Below are positions 14,068 to 27,972 of a stretch of 64,000 bases of DNA, in pieces. Numbering within the stretch: the first letter of the stretch is position 1; every line of letters starts with the position of its first letter. The position numbers and the translations under genes were made by a program. Origin of the DNA: Trachythela sp. YZ-2020 (taxonomy: Eukaryota > Cnidaria > Anthozoa > Malacalcyonacea > Clavulariidae); contig JADLSH010000322.1 of assembly GCA_016169945.1 (NCBI GenBank), forward strand, positions 1 to 64,000, given 5' to 3'. Under the pieces are notes generated by a model. That model saw only the letters and a program-made list of their open reading frames with translations, had not been told where the DNA came from and searched no databases.

Positions 14068-17000
14068 TAGTATAACAACTGCCGTTTTTAGAATTACATG
14101 CCAACTCCACTAGTATAACAACTGCCCAGATTAGAATTACATCCAACTCCACCGGTATAACAACTACTGAGATTAGAATTGCATGCCAACTCCAATAGTA
14201 TAAGAACTGCTGGGATTAGAATTACATGCCAACTCCACTAGCATAACAACTGCCGAGATTAGAATTACATGACAACTCCACTAGTATAACAACTGCCGAG
14301 ATTAGAATTACATGCCAACTCCACTAGTATAACAACTGCCGAGATTAGAATTACATGCCAACTCCACTAGTATAACAACTGCCGAGATTAGAATTACATG
14401 CCAACTCCACTAGTATAACAACTACTGAGATTAGAATTACATGCCAACTCCAGTTTAACAACTGCCGAGATTAGACTTACATTCTAACTCCACTCGTATA
14501 ACAACTGCCGAGATTAGATTACATGCCAACTCCACTAGTATAACAACTGCCGAGATTAGAATTGCATGCCAACTCCACTAGTATAACAACTGCTAGAATT
14601 ACATGCCAAATCCACTAGTATAACAACTGCTGAGATTAGAATTACATGCCAACTCCACTAGTATAACAACTGCCGAGATTAGAATTACATGCCAACTCCA
14701 CTAGTATAACAACTGCTGAGATTAGAATTACATGCCAACTCCACTAGTATAACAACTGCTGAGATTAGAATTACATGCCAACTCCACTAGTATAACAACT
14801 GCCGAGATTAGAATTACATGCCAACTCCACTAGTATAACAACTGCCGAGATTAGAATTACATGCCAACTCCACTAGTATAACAACTGCCGAGATTAGAAT
14901 TACATGCCAACTCCACTAGTATAACAACTGCCGAGATTAGAATTACATGCCAACTCCACTAGTATAACAACTGCCGAGATTAGAATTACATGCCAACTCC
15001 ACTAGTATAACAACTGCCGAGATTAGAATTACATGCCAACTCCACTAGTATAACAACTGCCGAGATTAGAATTACATGCCAACTCCACTAGTATAACAAC
15101 TGCCGAGATTAGAATTACATGCCAACTCCACTAGTATAACAACTGCCGAGATTAGAATTACATGCCAACTCCACTAGTATAACAACTGCCGAGATTAGAA
15201 TTACATGCCAACTCCACTAGTATAACAACTACTGAGATTAGAATTACATGCCAACTCCAATAGTATAACAACTGCCGAGATTAGAATTACATGCCAACTC
15301 CACTAGTATAACAACTGCCGAGATTAGAATTACATGCCAACTCCACTAGTATAACAACTGCCGAGATTAGAATTACATGGCAACTCCACTAGTATAACAA
15401 CTGCCGAGATTAGAATTACATGCCAACTCCACTATAGTATAACAACTATTACATGCCAACTCCACTAGTATAACAACTGCCGAGATTAGAATTACATGCC
15501 AACTCCACTAGTATAACAACTGCCGAGATTAGAATTACATGCCAACTCCACTAGTATAACAACTGCCAAGATTAGAATTACATGCCAACTCCACTAGTAT
15601 AACAACTGCCGAGATTAGAATTACATGCCAACTCCACTAGTATAACAACTGCCGAGATTAGAATTACATGCCAACTCCACTAGTATAACAACTGCCGAGA
15701 TTAGAATTACATGCCAACTCCACTAGTATAACAACTGCTGAGATTAGAATTACATGCCAACTCCACTAGTATAACAACTGCCGAGATTAGAATTACATGC
15801 TAACTCCACTAGTATAACAACTACTGAGATTAGAATTACATGCCAACTCCACCAGTATAACAACTACTGAGATTAGAATTGCATGCCAACTCCACTAGTA
15901 TAACAACTACTGAGATTAGAATTACATGCCAACTCCACTAGTATAACAACTGCCGAGATTAGAATTACATGCCAACTCCACTAGTATAACAACTGCCGAG
16001 ATTAGAATTACATGCCAACTCCACTAGTATAACAACTGCCGAGATTAGAATTACATGCCAACTCCACTAGTATAACAACTGCCGAGATTAGAATTACATG
16101 CCAAATCCACTAGTATAACAACTGCTGAGATTAGAATTACATGCCAACTCCACTAGTATAACAACTGCCGAGATTAGAATTACATGCCAACTCCACTAGT
16201 ATAACAACTACTGAGATTAGAATTACATGCCAACTCCACTAGTATAACAACTGCCGAGATTAGAATTACATGCCAACTCCACCAGTATAACAACTGCCGA
16301 GATTAGAATTACATGCCAACTCCACTAGTATAACAACTGCCGAGATTAGAATTACATGCCAACTCCACTAGTATAACAACTGCCGAGATTAGAATTACAT
16401 GCCAACTCCACTAGTATAACAACTGCCGAGATTAGAATTACATGCCAACTCCACTAGTATAACAACTGCCGAGATTAGAATTACATGCCAACTCCACTAG
16501 TATAACAACTGCCGAGATTAGAATTACATGCCAACTCCACTAGTATAACAACTGCCGAGATTAGAATTACATGCCAACTCCACTAGTATAACAACTGCCG
16601 AGATTAGAATTACATGCCAACCCACTAGTATAACAACTGCCGAGATTAGAATTACATGCCAACTCCACTAGTATAACAACTGCCGAGATTAGAATTACAT
16701 GCCAACTCCACTAGTATAACAACTACTGAGATTAGAATTACATGCCAACTCCACTAGTATAACAACTGCCGAGATTAGAATTACATGCCAACTCCACAAG
16801 TATAACAACTGCTGAGATTAGAATTACATGCCAACTCCACCAGTATAACAACTGCTGAGATTAGAATTACATGCCAACTCCACTAGTATAACAACTGCTG
16901 GGATTAGAATTACATGCCAACTCCACTAGTATAACAACTGCCGAGATTAGAATTACATGCCAACTCCACTAGTATAACAACTGCCGAGATTAGAATTACA

Positions 17001-19790
17001 TGCCAACTCCACTAGTATAACAACTGCCGAGATTAGAATTACATGCCAACTCCACTAGTATAACAACTGCCGAGATTAGAATTACATGCCAACTCCACTA
17101 GTATAACAACTGCCGAGATTAGAATTACATGCCAACTCCACTAGTATAACAACTGCCGAGATTAGAATTACATGCCAACTCCACTAGTATAACAACTGCC
17201 GAGATTAGAATTACATGCCAACTCCACTAGTATAACAACTGCTGAGATTAGAATTACATGCCAACTCCACTAGTATAACAACTGCCGAGATTAGAATTAC
17301 ATGCCAACTCCACTAGTATAACAACTGCTGAGATTAGAATTACATGCCAACTCCACTAGTATAACAACTGCCGAGATTAGAATTACATGCCAACTCCACC
17401 AGTATAACAACTGCCGAGATTAGAATTACATGCCAACTCCACTAGTATAACAACTGCCGAGATTAGGATTACATGCCAACTCCACTAGTATAACAACTGC
17501 CGAGATTAGAATTACATGCCAACTCCACTAGTATAACAACTGCCGAGATTAGAATTACATGCCAACTCCACTAGTATAACAAATGCCGAGATTAGAATTA
17601 CATGCCAACTCCACTAGTATAACAACTGCCGAGATTAGAATTACATGCCAACTCCACTAGTATAACAACTGCCGAGATTAGAATTACATGCCAACTCCAC
17701 TAGTATAACAACTGCCGAGATTAGAATTACATGCCAACTCCACTAGTATAACAACTGCCGAGATTAGAATTACATGCCAACTCCACTAGTATAACAACTG
17801 CCGAGATTAGAATTACATGCCAACTCCACTAGTATAACAACTGCTGAGATTATAATTACATGCCAACTCCACTAGTATAACAACTGCCGAGATTAGAATT
17901 ACATGCCAACTCCACTAGTATAACAACTGCTGAGATTAGAATTACATGCCAACTCCACTAGTATAACAACTGCTGAGATTAGAATTACATGCCAACTCCA
18001 ATAGTATAACAACTGCCGAGATTAGAATTACATGCCAACTCCACTAGTATAACAACTGCCGAGATTAGAATTACATGCTCACTCCACTAGTATAACAACT
18101 GCTGAGATTAGAATTACATGCCAACTCCACTAGTATAACAACTGCCGAGATTAGAATTACATGCCAACTCCACTAGTATAACAACTGCCGAGATTAGAAT
18201 TACATGCCAACTCCACTAGTATAACAACTGCTGAGATTAGAATTACATGCCAACTCCACTAGTATAACAACTGCCGAGATTAGAATTACATGCCAACTCC
18301 ACTAGTATAACAACTGCTGAGATTAGAATTACATGCCAACGCCACTAGTATAACAACTGCCGAGATTAGAATTACATGCCAACTCCACCAGTATAACAAC
18401 TGCCGAGATTAGAATTACATGCCAACTCCACTAGTATAACAACTGCCGAGATTAGAATTACATGCCAACTCCACTAGTATAACAACTGCCGAGATTAGAA
18501 TTACATGCTAACTCCACTATAGTATAACAACTATTACATGCTAACTCCACTAGTATAACAACTGCCGAGATTAGAAATACATGCCAACTCCACTAGTATA
18601 ACAACTGCCGAGATTAGAATTACATGCCAACTCCACTAGTATAACAACTGCCGAGATTAGAATTACATGCCAACTCCACTAGTATAACAACTGCCGAGAT
18701 TAGAATTACATGCCAACTCCACTAGTATAACAACTGCCGAGATTAGAATTACATGCCAACTCCACTAGTATAACAACTGCCGAGATTAGAATTACATGCC
18801 AACTCCACTAGTATAACAACTACTGAGATTATAATTACATGCCAACTCCACTAGTATAACAACTGCCGAGATTAGAATTACATGCCAACTCCACTAGTAT
18901 AACAACTACTGAGATTAGAATTACATGCCAACTCCACCAGTATAACAACTACTGAGATTAGAATTGCATGCCAACTCCAATAGTATAAGAACTGCTGGGA
19001 TTAGAATTACATGCCAACTCCACTAGTATAACAACTGCCGAGATTAGAATTACATGCCAACTCCACTAGTATAACAACTGCCGAGATTAGAATTACATGC
19101 CAACTCCACTAGTATAACAACTACTGAGATTAGAATTACATGCCAACTCCACTAGTATAACAACTGCCGAGATTAGAATTACATGCCAACTCCAGTAGTA
19201 TAACAACTACTGAGATTAGAGTTACATGCCAACGCCACTAGTATAACAACTGCCGAGATTAGAATTACATGCCAACTCCACTAGTATAACAACTGCCGAG
19301 ATTAGAATTACATGCCAACTCCACTAGTGTAACAACTGCCGAGATTAGAATTACATGCCAACTCCACTAGTATAACAACTACTGAGATTAGAATTACATG
19401 CCAACTCCACTAGTATAACAACTGCCGAGATTAGAATTACATGCTAACTCCACAAGTATAACAACTACTGAGATTAGAATTACATGCCAACTCCACCAGT
19501 ATAACAACTACTGAGATTAGAATTGCATGCCAACTCCAATAGTATAAGAACTGCTGGGATTAGAATTACATGCCAACTCCACTAGTATAACAACTGCCGA
19601 GATTAGAATTACATGCCAACTCCACTAGTATAACAACTGCCGAGATTAGAATTACATGCCAACTCCACTAGTATAACAACTGCTGAGATTAGAATTACAT
19701 GCCAACTCCACTAGTATAACAACTGCTCAGATTAGAATTACATGCCAACTCCACTAGTATAACAACTGCCGAGATTAGAATTACATGCCA

Positions 19791-20125
19791 TGTATTTACT
19801 GGTGAAAAGCTTTCCACCTGTAAGCTGTGATTATCAGTACTAGTAATAATAATAGACACAAATATTAACACAGATATTGATCAAGTCAAGGGCTGATTGA
19901 TCCTGCTATTGTTAATGTTATATATAATGACTAAGTTTGTATATTCTCTAGATTTGCCGACATTTCATCAAGGCATCATAGTTCTGTTCCGGTAAGAAAA
20001 CTAATTATTGAGTTGTTATTTTGTATTTCATTTCCATATTTCACTTTCAATGAGCGGTTTATCTTTATACAGCCAAATGTTGGGGGTGCATGACCGGTTC
20101 GGCACTCCCTGCTCTATATCATATT
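19791..20125 (+). repeat. Non-satellite block, copy 4
   Basis: Fourth copy, about 335 bp, first member of the second pair. It lies 6693 bp downstream of copy 2 and shares its 'ctgttccg' donor-side variant, so copies 2 and 4 are the corresponding members of a higher-order unit. The G-run is interrupted (gggggtgc). Confidence 0.9.
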
Positions 20126-20419
20126 TAGTATAACAACTGCCGAGATTAGAATTACATGCCAACTCCACTAGTATAACAACTGCCGAGATTAGAATTACAT
20201 GCCAACTCCACTAGTATAACAACTGCCGAGATTAGAATTACATGCCAACTCCACTAGTATAACAACTGCCGAGATTAGAATTACATGCCAACTCCACTAG
20301 TATAATAACTGCCGAGATTAGAATAACATGCTAATTCCACTAGTATGACAACTGCCGAGATTAGAATTACATGCCAACTCCACTAGTATAACAACTGCTG
20401 AGATTAGAATTACATGCCA

Positions 20420-20755
20420 TCTATTTACTGGTGAATGCTTTCCACCTGTAAGCTGTGATTATCAGTACTAGTAATAATAATAGACACTAATAGTAACACA
20501 GATATTTATCAAGTCAAGGGCTGATTGATCCTGCTATTGTTAATGTTATATATAATGGCTAAGTTTGTATATTCTCTAGATTTGCCGACATTTCATCAAG
20601 GCATCATAGTTCTGTTCTGGTAAGAAAACTAATTATTGAGTTGTTATTTTGTATTTCAATTCCATATATCAATTTCAGTGAGTTGTTTTTATCTTTATAC
20701 AGCCAAATGTTGGGGGGGCATGACCGGTTCTGCACTCCCTGCTCTATATCATATT
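20420..20755 (+). repeat. Non-satellite block, copy 5
   Basis: Fifth copy, about 336 bp, 629 bp after copy 4 and 6692 bp after copy 3. The donor/acceptor-like motifs are kept. Its second half matches copy 1 almost base for base. That suggests copy 1 belongs to another unit of the same higher-order repeat. Confidence 0.9.
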
Positions 20756-23700
20756 TAGTATAACAACTGCCGAGATTAGAATTACATGCCAACTCCACTA
20801 GTATAACAACTACTGAGATTAGAATTACATGCTAACTCCACTAGTATAACAACTGCCCAGATTAGAATTACATGCCAACTCCACTAGTATAACAACTACT
20901 GAGATTAGAATTGCATGCCAACTCCAATAGTATAAGAACTGCTGGGATTAGAATTACATGCCAACTCCACTAGCATAACAACTGCCGAGATTAGAATTAC
21001 ATGCCAACTCCACTAGTATAACAACTGCCGAGATTAGAATTACATGCCAACTCCACTAGTATAACAACTGCCGAGATTAGAATTACATGCCAATTCCACC
21101 AGTATAACAACTGCCGAGATTAGAATTACATGGCAACTCCACTAGTATAACAACTGCCGAGATTAGAATTACATGCCAACTCCACTAGTATAACAACTAC
21201 TGAGATTAGAATTACATGCCAACTCCACTAGTATAACAACTGCCGAGATTAGAATTACATGCCAACTCCACTAGTATAACAACTGCCGAGATTAGAATTA
21301 CATGCCAACTCCACTAGTATAACAACTGCCGAGATTAGAATTACATGCCAGTATAACAACTGCCGAGATTAGAATTATACTCCACTAGCTCGGCAGTTTG
21401 TATAACAACTGCGAGATTGGAATTCATCAACTCCACTAGTATAATTGAGTTAGAATTACATAACTCCACTAGTTAACAACTATTGGAATTACATGCCAAC
21501 TCCACTAGTATAACAACTGCCAAGATTAGAATTACATGCCAACTCCACTAGTATAACAACTGCCGAGATTAGAATTACATGCCAACTCCACTAGTATAAC
21601 AACTGCCAAGATTAGAATTACATGCCAACTCCACTAGTATAACAACTGCCGAGATTAGGAATTACATGCCAACTCCACTAGTATAACAACTGCCGAGATT
21701 AGAATTACATGCCAACTCCACTAGTATAACAACTGCCGAGATTAGAATTACATGCCAACTCCACTAGTATAACAACTGCTGAGATTATAATTACATGCCA
21801 ACCCAACTAGTATAACAACTGCCGAGATTAGAATTACATGCCAACTCCACCAGTATAACAACTGCCGAGATTAGAATTACATGCCAATTCCACAAGTATA
21901 ACAACTGCCGAGATTAGAATTACATGCCAACTCCACTAGTATAACAACTGCCGAGATTAGAATTACATGCCAACTCCACTAGTATAACAACTACTGAGAT
22001 TAGAATTACATGCCAACTCCACTAGTATAACAACTGCTGAGATTAGAATTACATGCCAACTCCACTAGTATAACAACTGCCGAGATTAGAATTACATGCC
22101 AACTCCACTAGTATAACAACTACTGAGATTAGAATTACATGCCAACTCCACTAGTATAACAACTGCCGAGATTAGAATTACATGCCAACTCCACTAGTAT
22201 AACAACTGCCGAGATTAGAATTACATGCCAACTCCACTAGTATAACAACTGCCGAGATTAGAATTACATGCCAACTCCACTAGTATAACAACTGCCGAGA
22301 TTAGAATTACATGCCAACTCCACTAGTATAACAACTGCCGAGATTAGAATTACATGCCAACTCCACTAGTATAACAACTACTGAGATTATAATTACATGC
22401 CAACTCCACTAGTATAACAACTGCCGAGATTAGAATTACATGCTTACTCCACAAGTATAACAACTACTGAGATTAGAATTACATGCCAACTCCACTAGTA
22501 TAACAACTACTGAGATTAGAATTGCATGCCAACTCCAATAGTATAACAACTGCTGAGATTAGAATTACATGCCAACTCCACTAGTATAACAACTGCCGAG
22601 ATTAGAATTACATGCCAACTCCACTAGTATAACAACTGCCGAGATTAGAATTACATGCCAACTCCACTAGTATAACAACTACTGAGATTAGAATTACATG
22701 CCAACTCCACTAGTATAACAACTGCCGAGATTAGAATTACATGCCAACTCCACTAGTATAACAACTGCCAAGATTAGAATTACATGCCAACTCCACTAGT
22801 ATAACAACTGCCGAGATTAGAATTACATTGCAACTCCACTAGTATAACAACTGCTGAGATTAGAATTACATGCCAACTCCACTAGTATAACAACTGCCGA
22901 GATTAGAATTACTTGGCAACTCCACTAGTATAACAACTACTGAGATTATAATTACATGCCAACGCCAATAGTATAACAACTGCCGAGATTAGAATTACAT
23001 GCCAACTCCACCAGTACAACAACTGCCGAGATTAGAATTACATGCCAACTCCACTAGTATAACAACTGCCGAGATTAGAATTACATGGCAACTCCACTAG
23101 TATAACAACTGCCGAGATTAGAATTACATGCCAACTCCACTAGTATAACAACTATTACATGCTAACTCCACTAGTATAACAACTACTGAGATTAGAATTA
23201 CATGCCAACTCCACTAGTATAACAACTGCCGAGATTAGAATTACATGCCAACTCCACTAGTATAACAACTACTGAGATTAGAATTACATGCCAACTCCAC
23301 TAGTATAACAACTGCCGAGATTAGAATTACATGCCAACTCCACTAGTATAACAACTGCCGAGTTTAGAATTACATGCCAACTCCACTAGTATAACAACTG
23401 CCGAGATTAGAATTACATGCCAACTCCACTAGTATAACAACTGCCGAGATTAGAATTACATGCCAACTCCACTAGTATAACAACTGCCGAGATTAGAATT
23501 ACATGCCAACTCCACTAGTATAACAACTACTGAGATTATAATTACATGCCAACTCCACTAGTATAACAACTGCCGAGATTAGAATTACATGCCAACTCCA
23601 CTAGTATAACAACTACTGAGATTAGAATTACATGCCAACTCCACTAGTATAACAACTACTGAGATTAGAATTGCATGCCAACTCCAATAGTATAAGAACT

Positions 23701-24300
23701 GCTGGGATTAGAATTACATGCCAACTCCACTAGTATAACAACTGCCGAGATTAGAATTACATGCCAACTCCACTAGTATAACAACTGCCGAGATTAGAAT
23801 TACATGCCAACTCCACTAGTATAACAACTACTGAGATTAGAATTACATGCCAACTCCACTAGTATAACAACTGCCGAGATTAGAATTACATGCCAACTCC
23901 ACTAGTATAACAACTACTGAGATTAGAATTACATGCCAACTCCACTAGTATAACAACTACTGAGATTAGAATTGCATGCCAACTCCACTAGTATAACAAC
24001 TTCTGTGATTAGAATTACATGCCAACTCCACTAGTATAACAACTGCCGAGATTAGAATTACATGCCAACTCCACTAGTATAACAAATGCTGAGATTAGAA
24101 TTACATGCTAACTTCACTAGTATAACAACTACTGAGATTAGAATTACATGTCAACCCCGCTAGTATAACAACTGCCGAGATTAGATTACATGCGCACTCC
24201 ACTAGTATAACAACTGCCAAGATTAGAATTACATGGCAACTCCACTAGTATAACAACTACTGAGATTAGAATTACATGCTAACTCCACTAGTATAACAAC

Positions 24301-25355
24301 TTTCAAACTAAAGTCTTGGCTATAAATAAATTTGCCAGCCCAAGCACATCTCACGTTTAAAATCTGACACAGTAATAAATGCACTTCAAATCGCCGAGAT
24401 CGGTCTCGCGCAGGCTTATTAAACCTACATACTCGCTCAAAAACGGCTACCAATTACTGCTGTAATACTGCAAGTAGTAACTAATTGTTTTATTTTTAAA
24501 ACCCGAATTGAATTACATTGTAATCTGTAGAGTATAGTGCTGTATTCGGTGGTCTGTCGACGGGCTCTGATATTTCTTCAAAATCGGTGGTCAAAAAAAC
24601 AAATTATTTACTTACGATTTAGTTTCTTTCAACATTCATGCAGGTTGTAGGTTGTTGAAATTAGTAGGTTGAGGAAATTTTCGCCTTCCAGCCTTCGAAG
24701 CAATGAGTGCAATTTCACATTGGCAAACTGCCTTGATACATAATTGTATTTGTAGTATATACTTTGCGCATTATTGGTACGAGTCCTGCAATATAATTTG
24801 GGTTGCATAAACCGAAGGAAAATCACTGATTTAAATCTCGTACACCTTCAGAAATATCGCCAAAAAAATTGCAAATAATAGACAAATCATAAAAATGTAG
24901 AAAAATTACATAGAAATCGAAAAAAATCACAAGTATTTTTAATCTCGTACACTTTTTAGGAGTGATTTGCCTCTCGGCATAAACGTTTTTTCTATAATAA
25001 ATCTAAGCTACTAATTTACAACAATTTCTTCGTGGTGCTTCTTCGAGAGACCAAACTGAAAAAAAGAATACGGGCTTCCAATCGAGTTGGTTTATATAAG
25101 CTGCGCGCTGCATTGTGGTTCTTTCAATTGGAACCACAATGCATTGCGTATCTAGCAGATTGAGATTTTGCCTAGTTATATCAAATTAGTCTGCTGCCTT
25201 GCTCGCTCGCTGAAGGCTCACTCGCTGTGGCAGCAATTAAGTATTGTGTTTCATTCTATCTGATGATCACTTTAAAATAATGACGAAAATTTACAATTTC
25301 AAAACACGTCTTGTTTTAATTCATATATATATAGTGAATTTCAAGATGACCTTAT
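24301..25355. other. AT-rich non-coding stretch with hairpins
   Basis: No convincing coding sequence. A perfect 13-bp inverted repeat lies at 25109-25143: arm tgcattgtggttc, loop tttcaattg, then the reverse complement. A weaker one occurs at 25192-25235 (tgctgcc ... ggcagca) with a gctcgctcgctgaaggctcactcgct interior. Both look like foldback MITE parts. The ORFs here are short and low-complexity, with no recognisable domain. Confidence 0.6.
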
Positions 25356-25526
25356 TATTCGGAATTTGTTCTAATATGTCAATATTTAATGTAAATATGT
25401 CAATATTTTAGGTATTCAAGATGTCATGACTCTTTCGCTCTATTCGATTTGTTCTCTAATATCCAATCATTTAATGTAAATATTTCAATATTTTAGGTAT
25501 TCAAGAAGTCATGACTGATTCGCTCT
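25356..25526 (+). repeat. 85-bp tandem duplication carrying an acceptor-like motif
   Basis: Two adjacent ~85-bp units (25356-25440 and 25441-25526) share atttaatgtaaatat, tcaatattttag and gtattcaag. Each contains an intron-acceptor-like tttcaatattttag|g. The second unit ends exactly where the receptor-like ATG begins at 25527, so the duplication may have copied the 3' splice site ahead of that exon. The splice reading is inference. Confidence 0.7.
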
Positions 25527-27597
25527 ATGTCAGTCACCATTGAGATGATCTCAATAATTGTGGTAACTGGACTATTCCATGTCGTACTGTGCGGACATGC
25601 AGTGAAGATGTCTAATGATGGAGATCAAATCTATATTGTTGATTCTCAAGGAAGACCTTATATGGAATGCGAGAATGTGACGCAATCAAAATATTCTATG
25701 GAGTTGACAAAATCTATTTCATTTCACGGTATCAATGGAAGATCTGAACTTCGATGCAAAAAGAGTTGCCTTTTTTTTTCAAACGAACGAAGGATTTTTT
25801 AAAATAACGCGCAAAAGTTGCACCTTTTTCCAAGATGGCACAGACTTAAGTTTTAATATAACGCGCGTCAAATTCTTTAATTTGGTCATATCAAGTTCAA
25901 ATGTTGTAACTGAGCTCGACGTAGGAGCCAGGACAGACTTAGTATTTCAGAATATGCTGGTCAGAGATAATCTTTATGCTATATACAGCAAATATTCGAC
26001 AGAATGTTCCATTCTATTAGCCAACTCAAATTTCGAACGTAATTTTCAGTTGGGAATCCATCTGCGATATGCCAAGCTCACTTTTTATACAAGACAAGCA
26101 AAAAACGAAGATTTTTGTCCGAAATACGATCTTTAATGGTAAAAATATTCAAAAAGGTGTCTCAATGCTCGCAATAGAGCCGTTTGCAGCTATATTTAAT
26201 GTCACAATAACTGACTCCGAATTCAAAAATCATGTCTCCATTTGCAAGTCCAAAGCCATAAATCAATTTTCTACATTACGCATATACGACCATCAGTAGA
26301 GGCCGCCTAACATAACATATATTTTTGCGCAATTTCTTAATCGAAAATAACTATTACAACTGGACTACACTTTCACTAATTTCAGGTTATTTGGATGACA
26401 CTGAAGTTGAAGTTATATTGCGAGACAGTATTTTCAGGAATAATTCGATAGCTCTTCGGGTTTCTATGGTCTATTTTAGTAAACCACCTCCCGCCAAGTT
26501 TCTAACAATAATTCATGAAAATAATTTAATAATTTCCGAAACGGCGAGTGTTATATTTTTTAATTCCTATTTTGAAAACCGGCAAACTACAGAATTGTCC
26601 AATCAGCTGTTTGCGTCTGGAAATAGACCGGTTAGTTTTGTTGGCGAGAATACGTTTAATTTAGTCGCCTTGAAGGGAGACAGTCAGTTTTTAATCGCAT
26701 ACCAATCGCTTTGAACACTGGGGTGTTAATGAGAAAGAATTTTAAGATCTTATGTCCGCAGGGCTACAAATTAAACCAGCAGCGAGAGTATGTAGTTCTC
26801 AACAATGGATACAAGTGTTACTATATCAATGTACAATGTGAACAGTGTCCAACGAAAACGTACACACTCGAAAGAGGTGAGCTAATTTTCAGTAAGAGCA
26901 ATGACATCCAATGTCAGCAATGTCCTCGAGGAGGGGACTGTGATAGTGGACTGGTGACAGCCAAACCAAACTTTTGGGGTTACAAAAATAAGATGAAAAT
27001 CCTCTTTGTTCAATGTCCACTCGGGTACTGCTGCGAGCCCGATGATTGCGCCACCTATGATAGTTGCCATGGAAACAGATCTGGTACACTGTGAACAATG
27101 TCCAGAAAGAATGTCGGAAAGTTTGTTCTCCACACAATGTATATCAAACACAATGTTCCTTGAACTATATTTCTATTCTTGGCACAATTACAATGCTAGT
27201 TCTATATCTCCTCTTCTTCCTTTATCATAAAGAAATTTTGAGCTTTCTTATAAAAAATCTATTTAGTAAACGCTTGTCATTCTCAATACGTAACAGAAAC
27301 GAGCAAATGAGCAATTTTAGCACCGATGATAATACCTCTTCACCCAATGGGATTATTAAGATATTCTTCTACTGCTATCAAGTTTGTAATTTGCTAAGGA
27401 GCTCTGTAGGTTCTCATTCATAATTTTGAGAATGTTATCTCAAGGGTAATGAATATGGTTTTGGTTAACTTTCCATCTTTCAATTGCCCCTTGAAAGGCC
27501 TTCGTGCTGTTCCTAAGGCAGTCGTACTACATTCCGTGGGCTACTGCCTTCTTGCTGTTCTTTGTCTTCTTTTTTTGATAAGCAAGTTGTCAAGTTG

Positions 27598-27972
27598 GGC
27601 TTCGGTGGCGCAATCGTCAGAGCACGCGCCTTTCACCTCTGACATCGTGGGTTCAAGTCCCGTTGGGGACGACTTATGATAGCCATGTGAAAAGAGTTAG
27701 TCAACGCTCTGCCGAAAGTCGTGGGTTTTCTCCGGGTACTCCGGTTTCCTCCCATAGGGAATGTTGACAGGGTGGGTTGGGTTTACCTAAACTAGCCCTT
27801 CCATCGTAGCTGTGCTCCGTGATGGCGAGCAAAGGTGGCTGCAATATGCGCCCTAGAAAGCCTTCGACTTGGTCACGTTGAGCTGTGTCCTTCGCAATTC
27901 ACCTCACAGCTGCAAGTAAGGATAATAAGCACCCCTGCTTACTTACTTGCTTACTTACTTACTTACTTACTA
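27598..27972 (+). mobile_element. tRNA-derived SINE with (CTTA)n tail
   Basis: The 5' head is tRNA-like: an A-box-like tggcgcaatcgtcagagc and a B box ggttcaagtcc (about 27651-27661). The loop ctttcac would put UUC (Glu type) at the anticodon, though the stems are poor. A unique body follows (gtgggttttctccgggtactccgg, then a purine-rich stretch), and the tail is cttacttacttgcttacttactt, typical of a short tandem SINE tail. It lies inside the membrane-helix part of the receptor-like pseudogene. I could not see a clean target-site duplication. As a SINE it depends on Pol III and on a LINE partner's reverse transcriptase; no partner is identifiable here. Confidence 0.8.

Larger units (their letters stand above)
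1..24300. repeat. 43-bp tandem satellite array
   Basis: Tandem head-to-tail array of a 43-bp monomer. Its core runs from aactccactagtataacaac through tgccgagattagaattacat to gcc, then repeats. Length suggests about 520-530 monomers once the five unrelated blocks are removed. Three monomer classes dominate, differing after 'aact': gccgag, gctgag and actgag; rarer are gccaag and a class with 'caatagtataagaactgctggg'. Other variable sites are cactagt/caccagt/cacaagt and attacatg/attgcatg. Each monomer contains stop codons in several frames, so the array is not coding. Scrambled pockets occur near 4655-5040, 8578-8720 and 21340-21500. The left end lies outside the window; the right end is abrupt at about 24300. 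Function is unknown: it could be heterochromatic, pericentromeric or simply an expanded minisatellite. It is not telomeric, because the unit is not a short G-rich repeat. Confidence 0.98.

Noticed and set aside
1..24300. CRISPR array
   Set aside because: The whole 43-bp unit repeats with no unique spacers, and the surrounding DNA is eukaryotic.
1..24300. Telomere or rDNA spacer
   Set aside because: The unit is 43 bp without G-rich telomeric motifs, and no rRNA sequence is seen near it.
24229..24453. Arg-rich ORF at the satellite edge (minus)
   Set aside because: It crosses the array boundary, with the C-terminal third made of satellite sequence. No domain or splice context.
26882..27151. 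Minus-strand ORFs of 82 and 89 codons
   Set aside because: They are antisense to the cysteine-rich part of the receptor-like pseudogene, which has the recognisable motifs.
27599..27670. Functional tRNA-Glu
   Set aside because: Acceptor and anticodon stems do not pair; the head is fused to a SINE body and CTTA tail.
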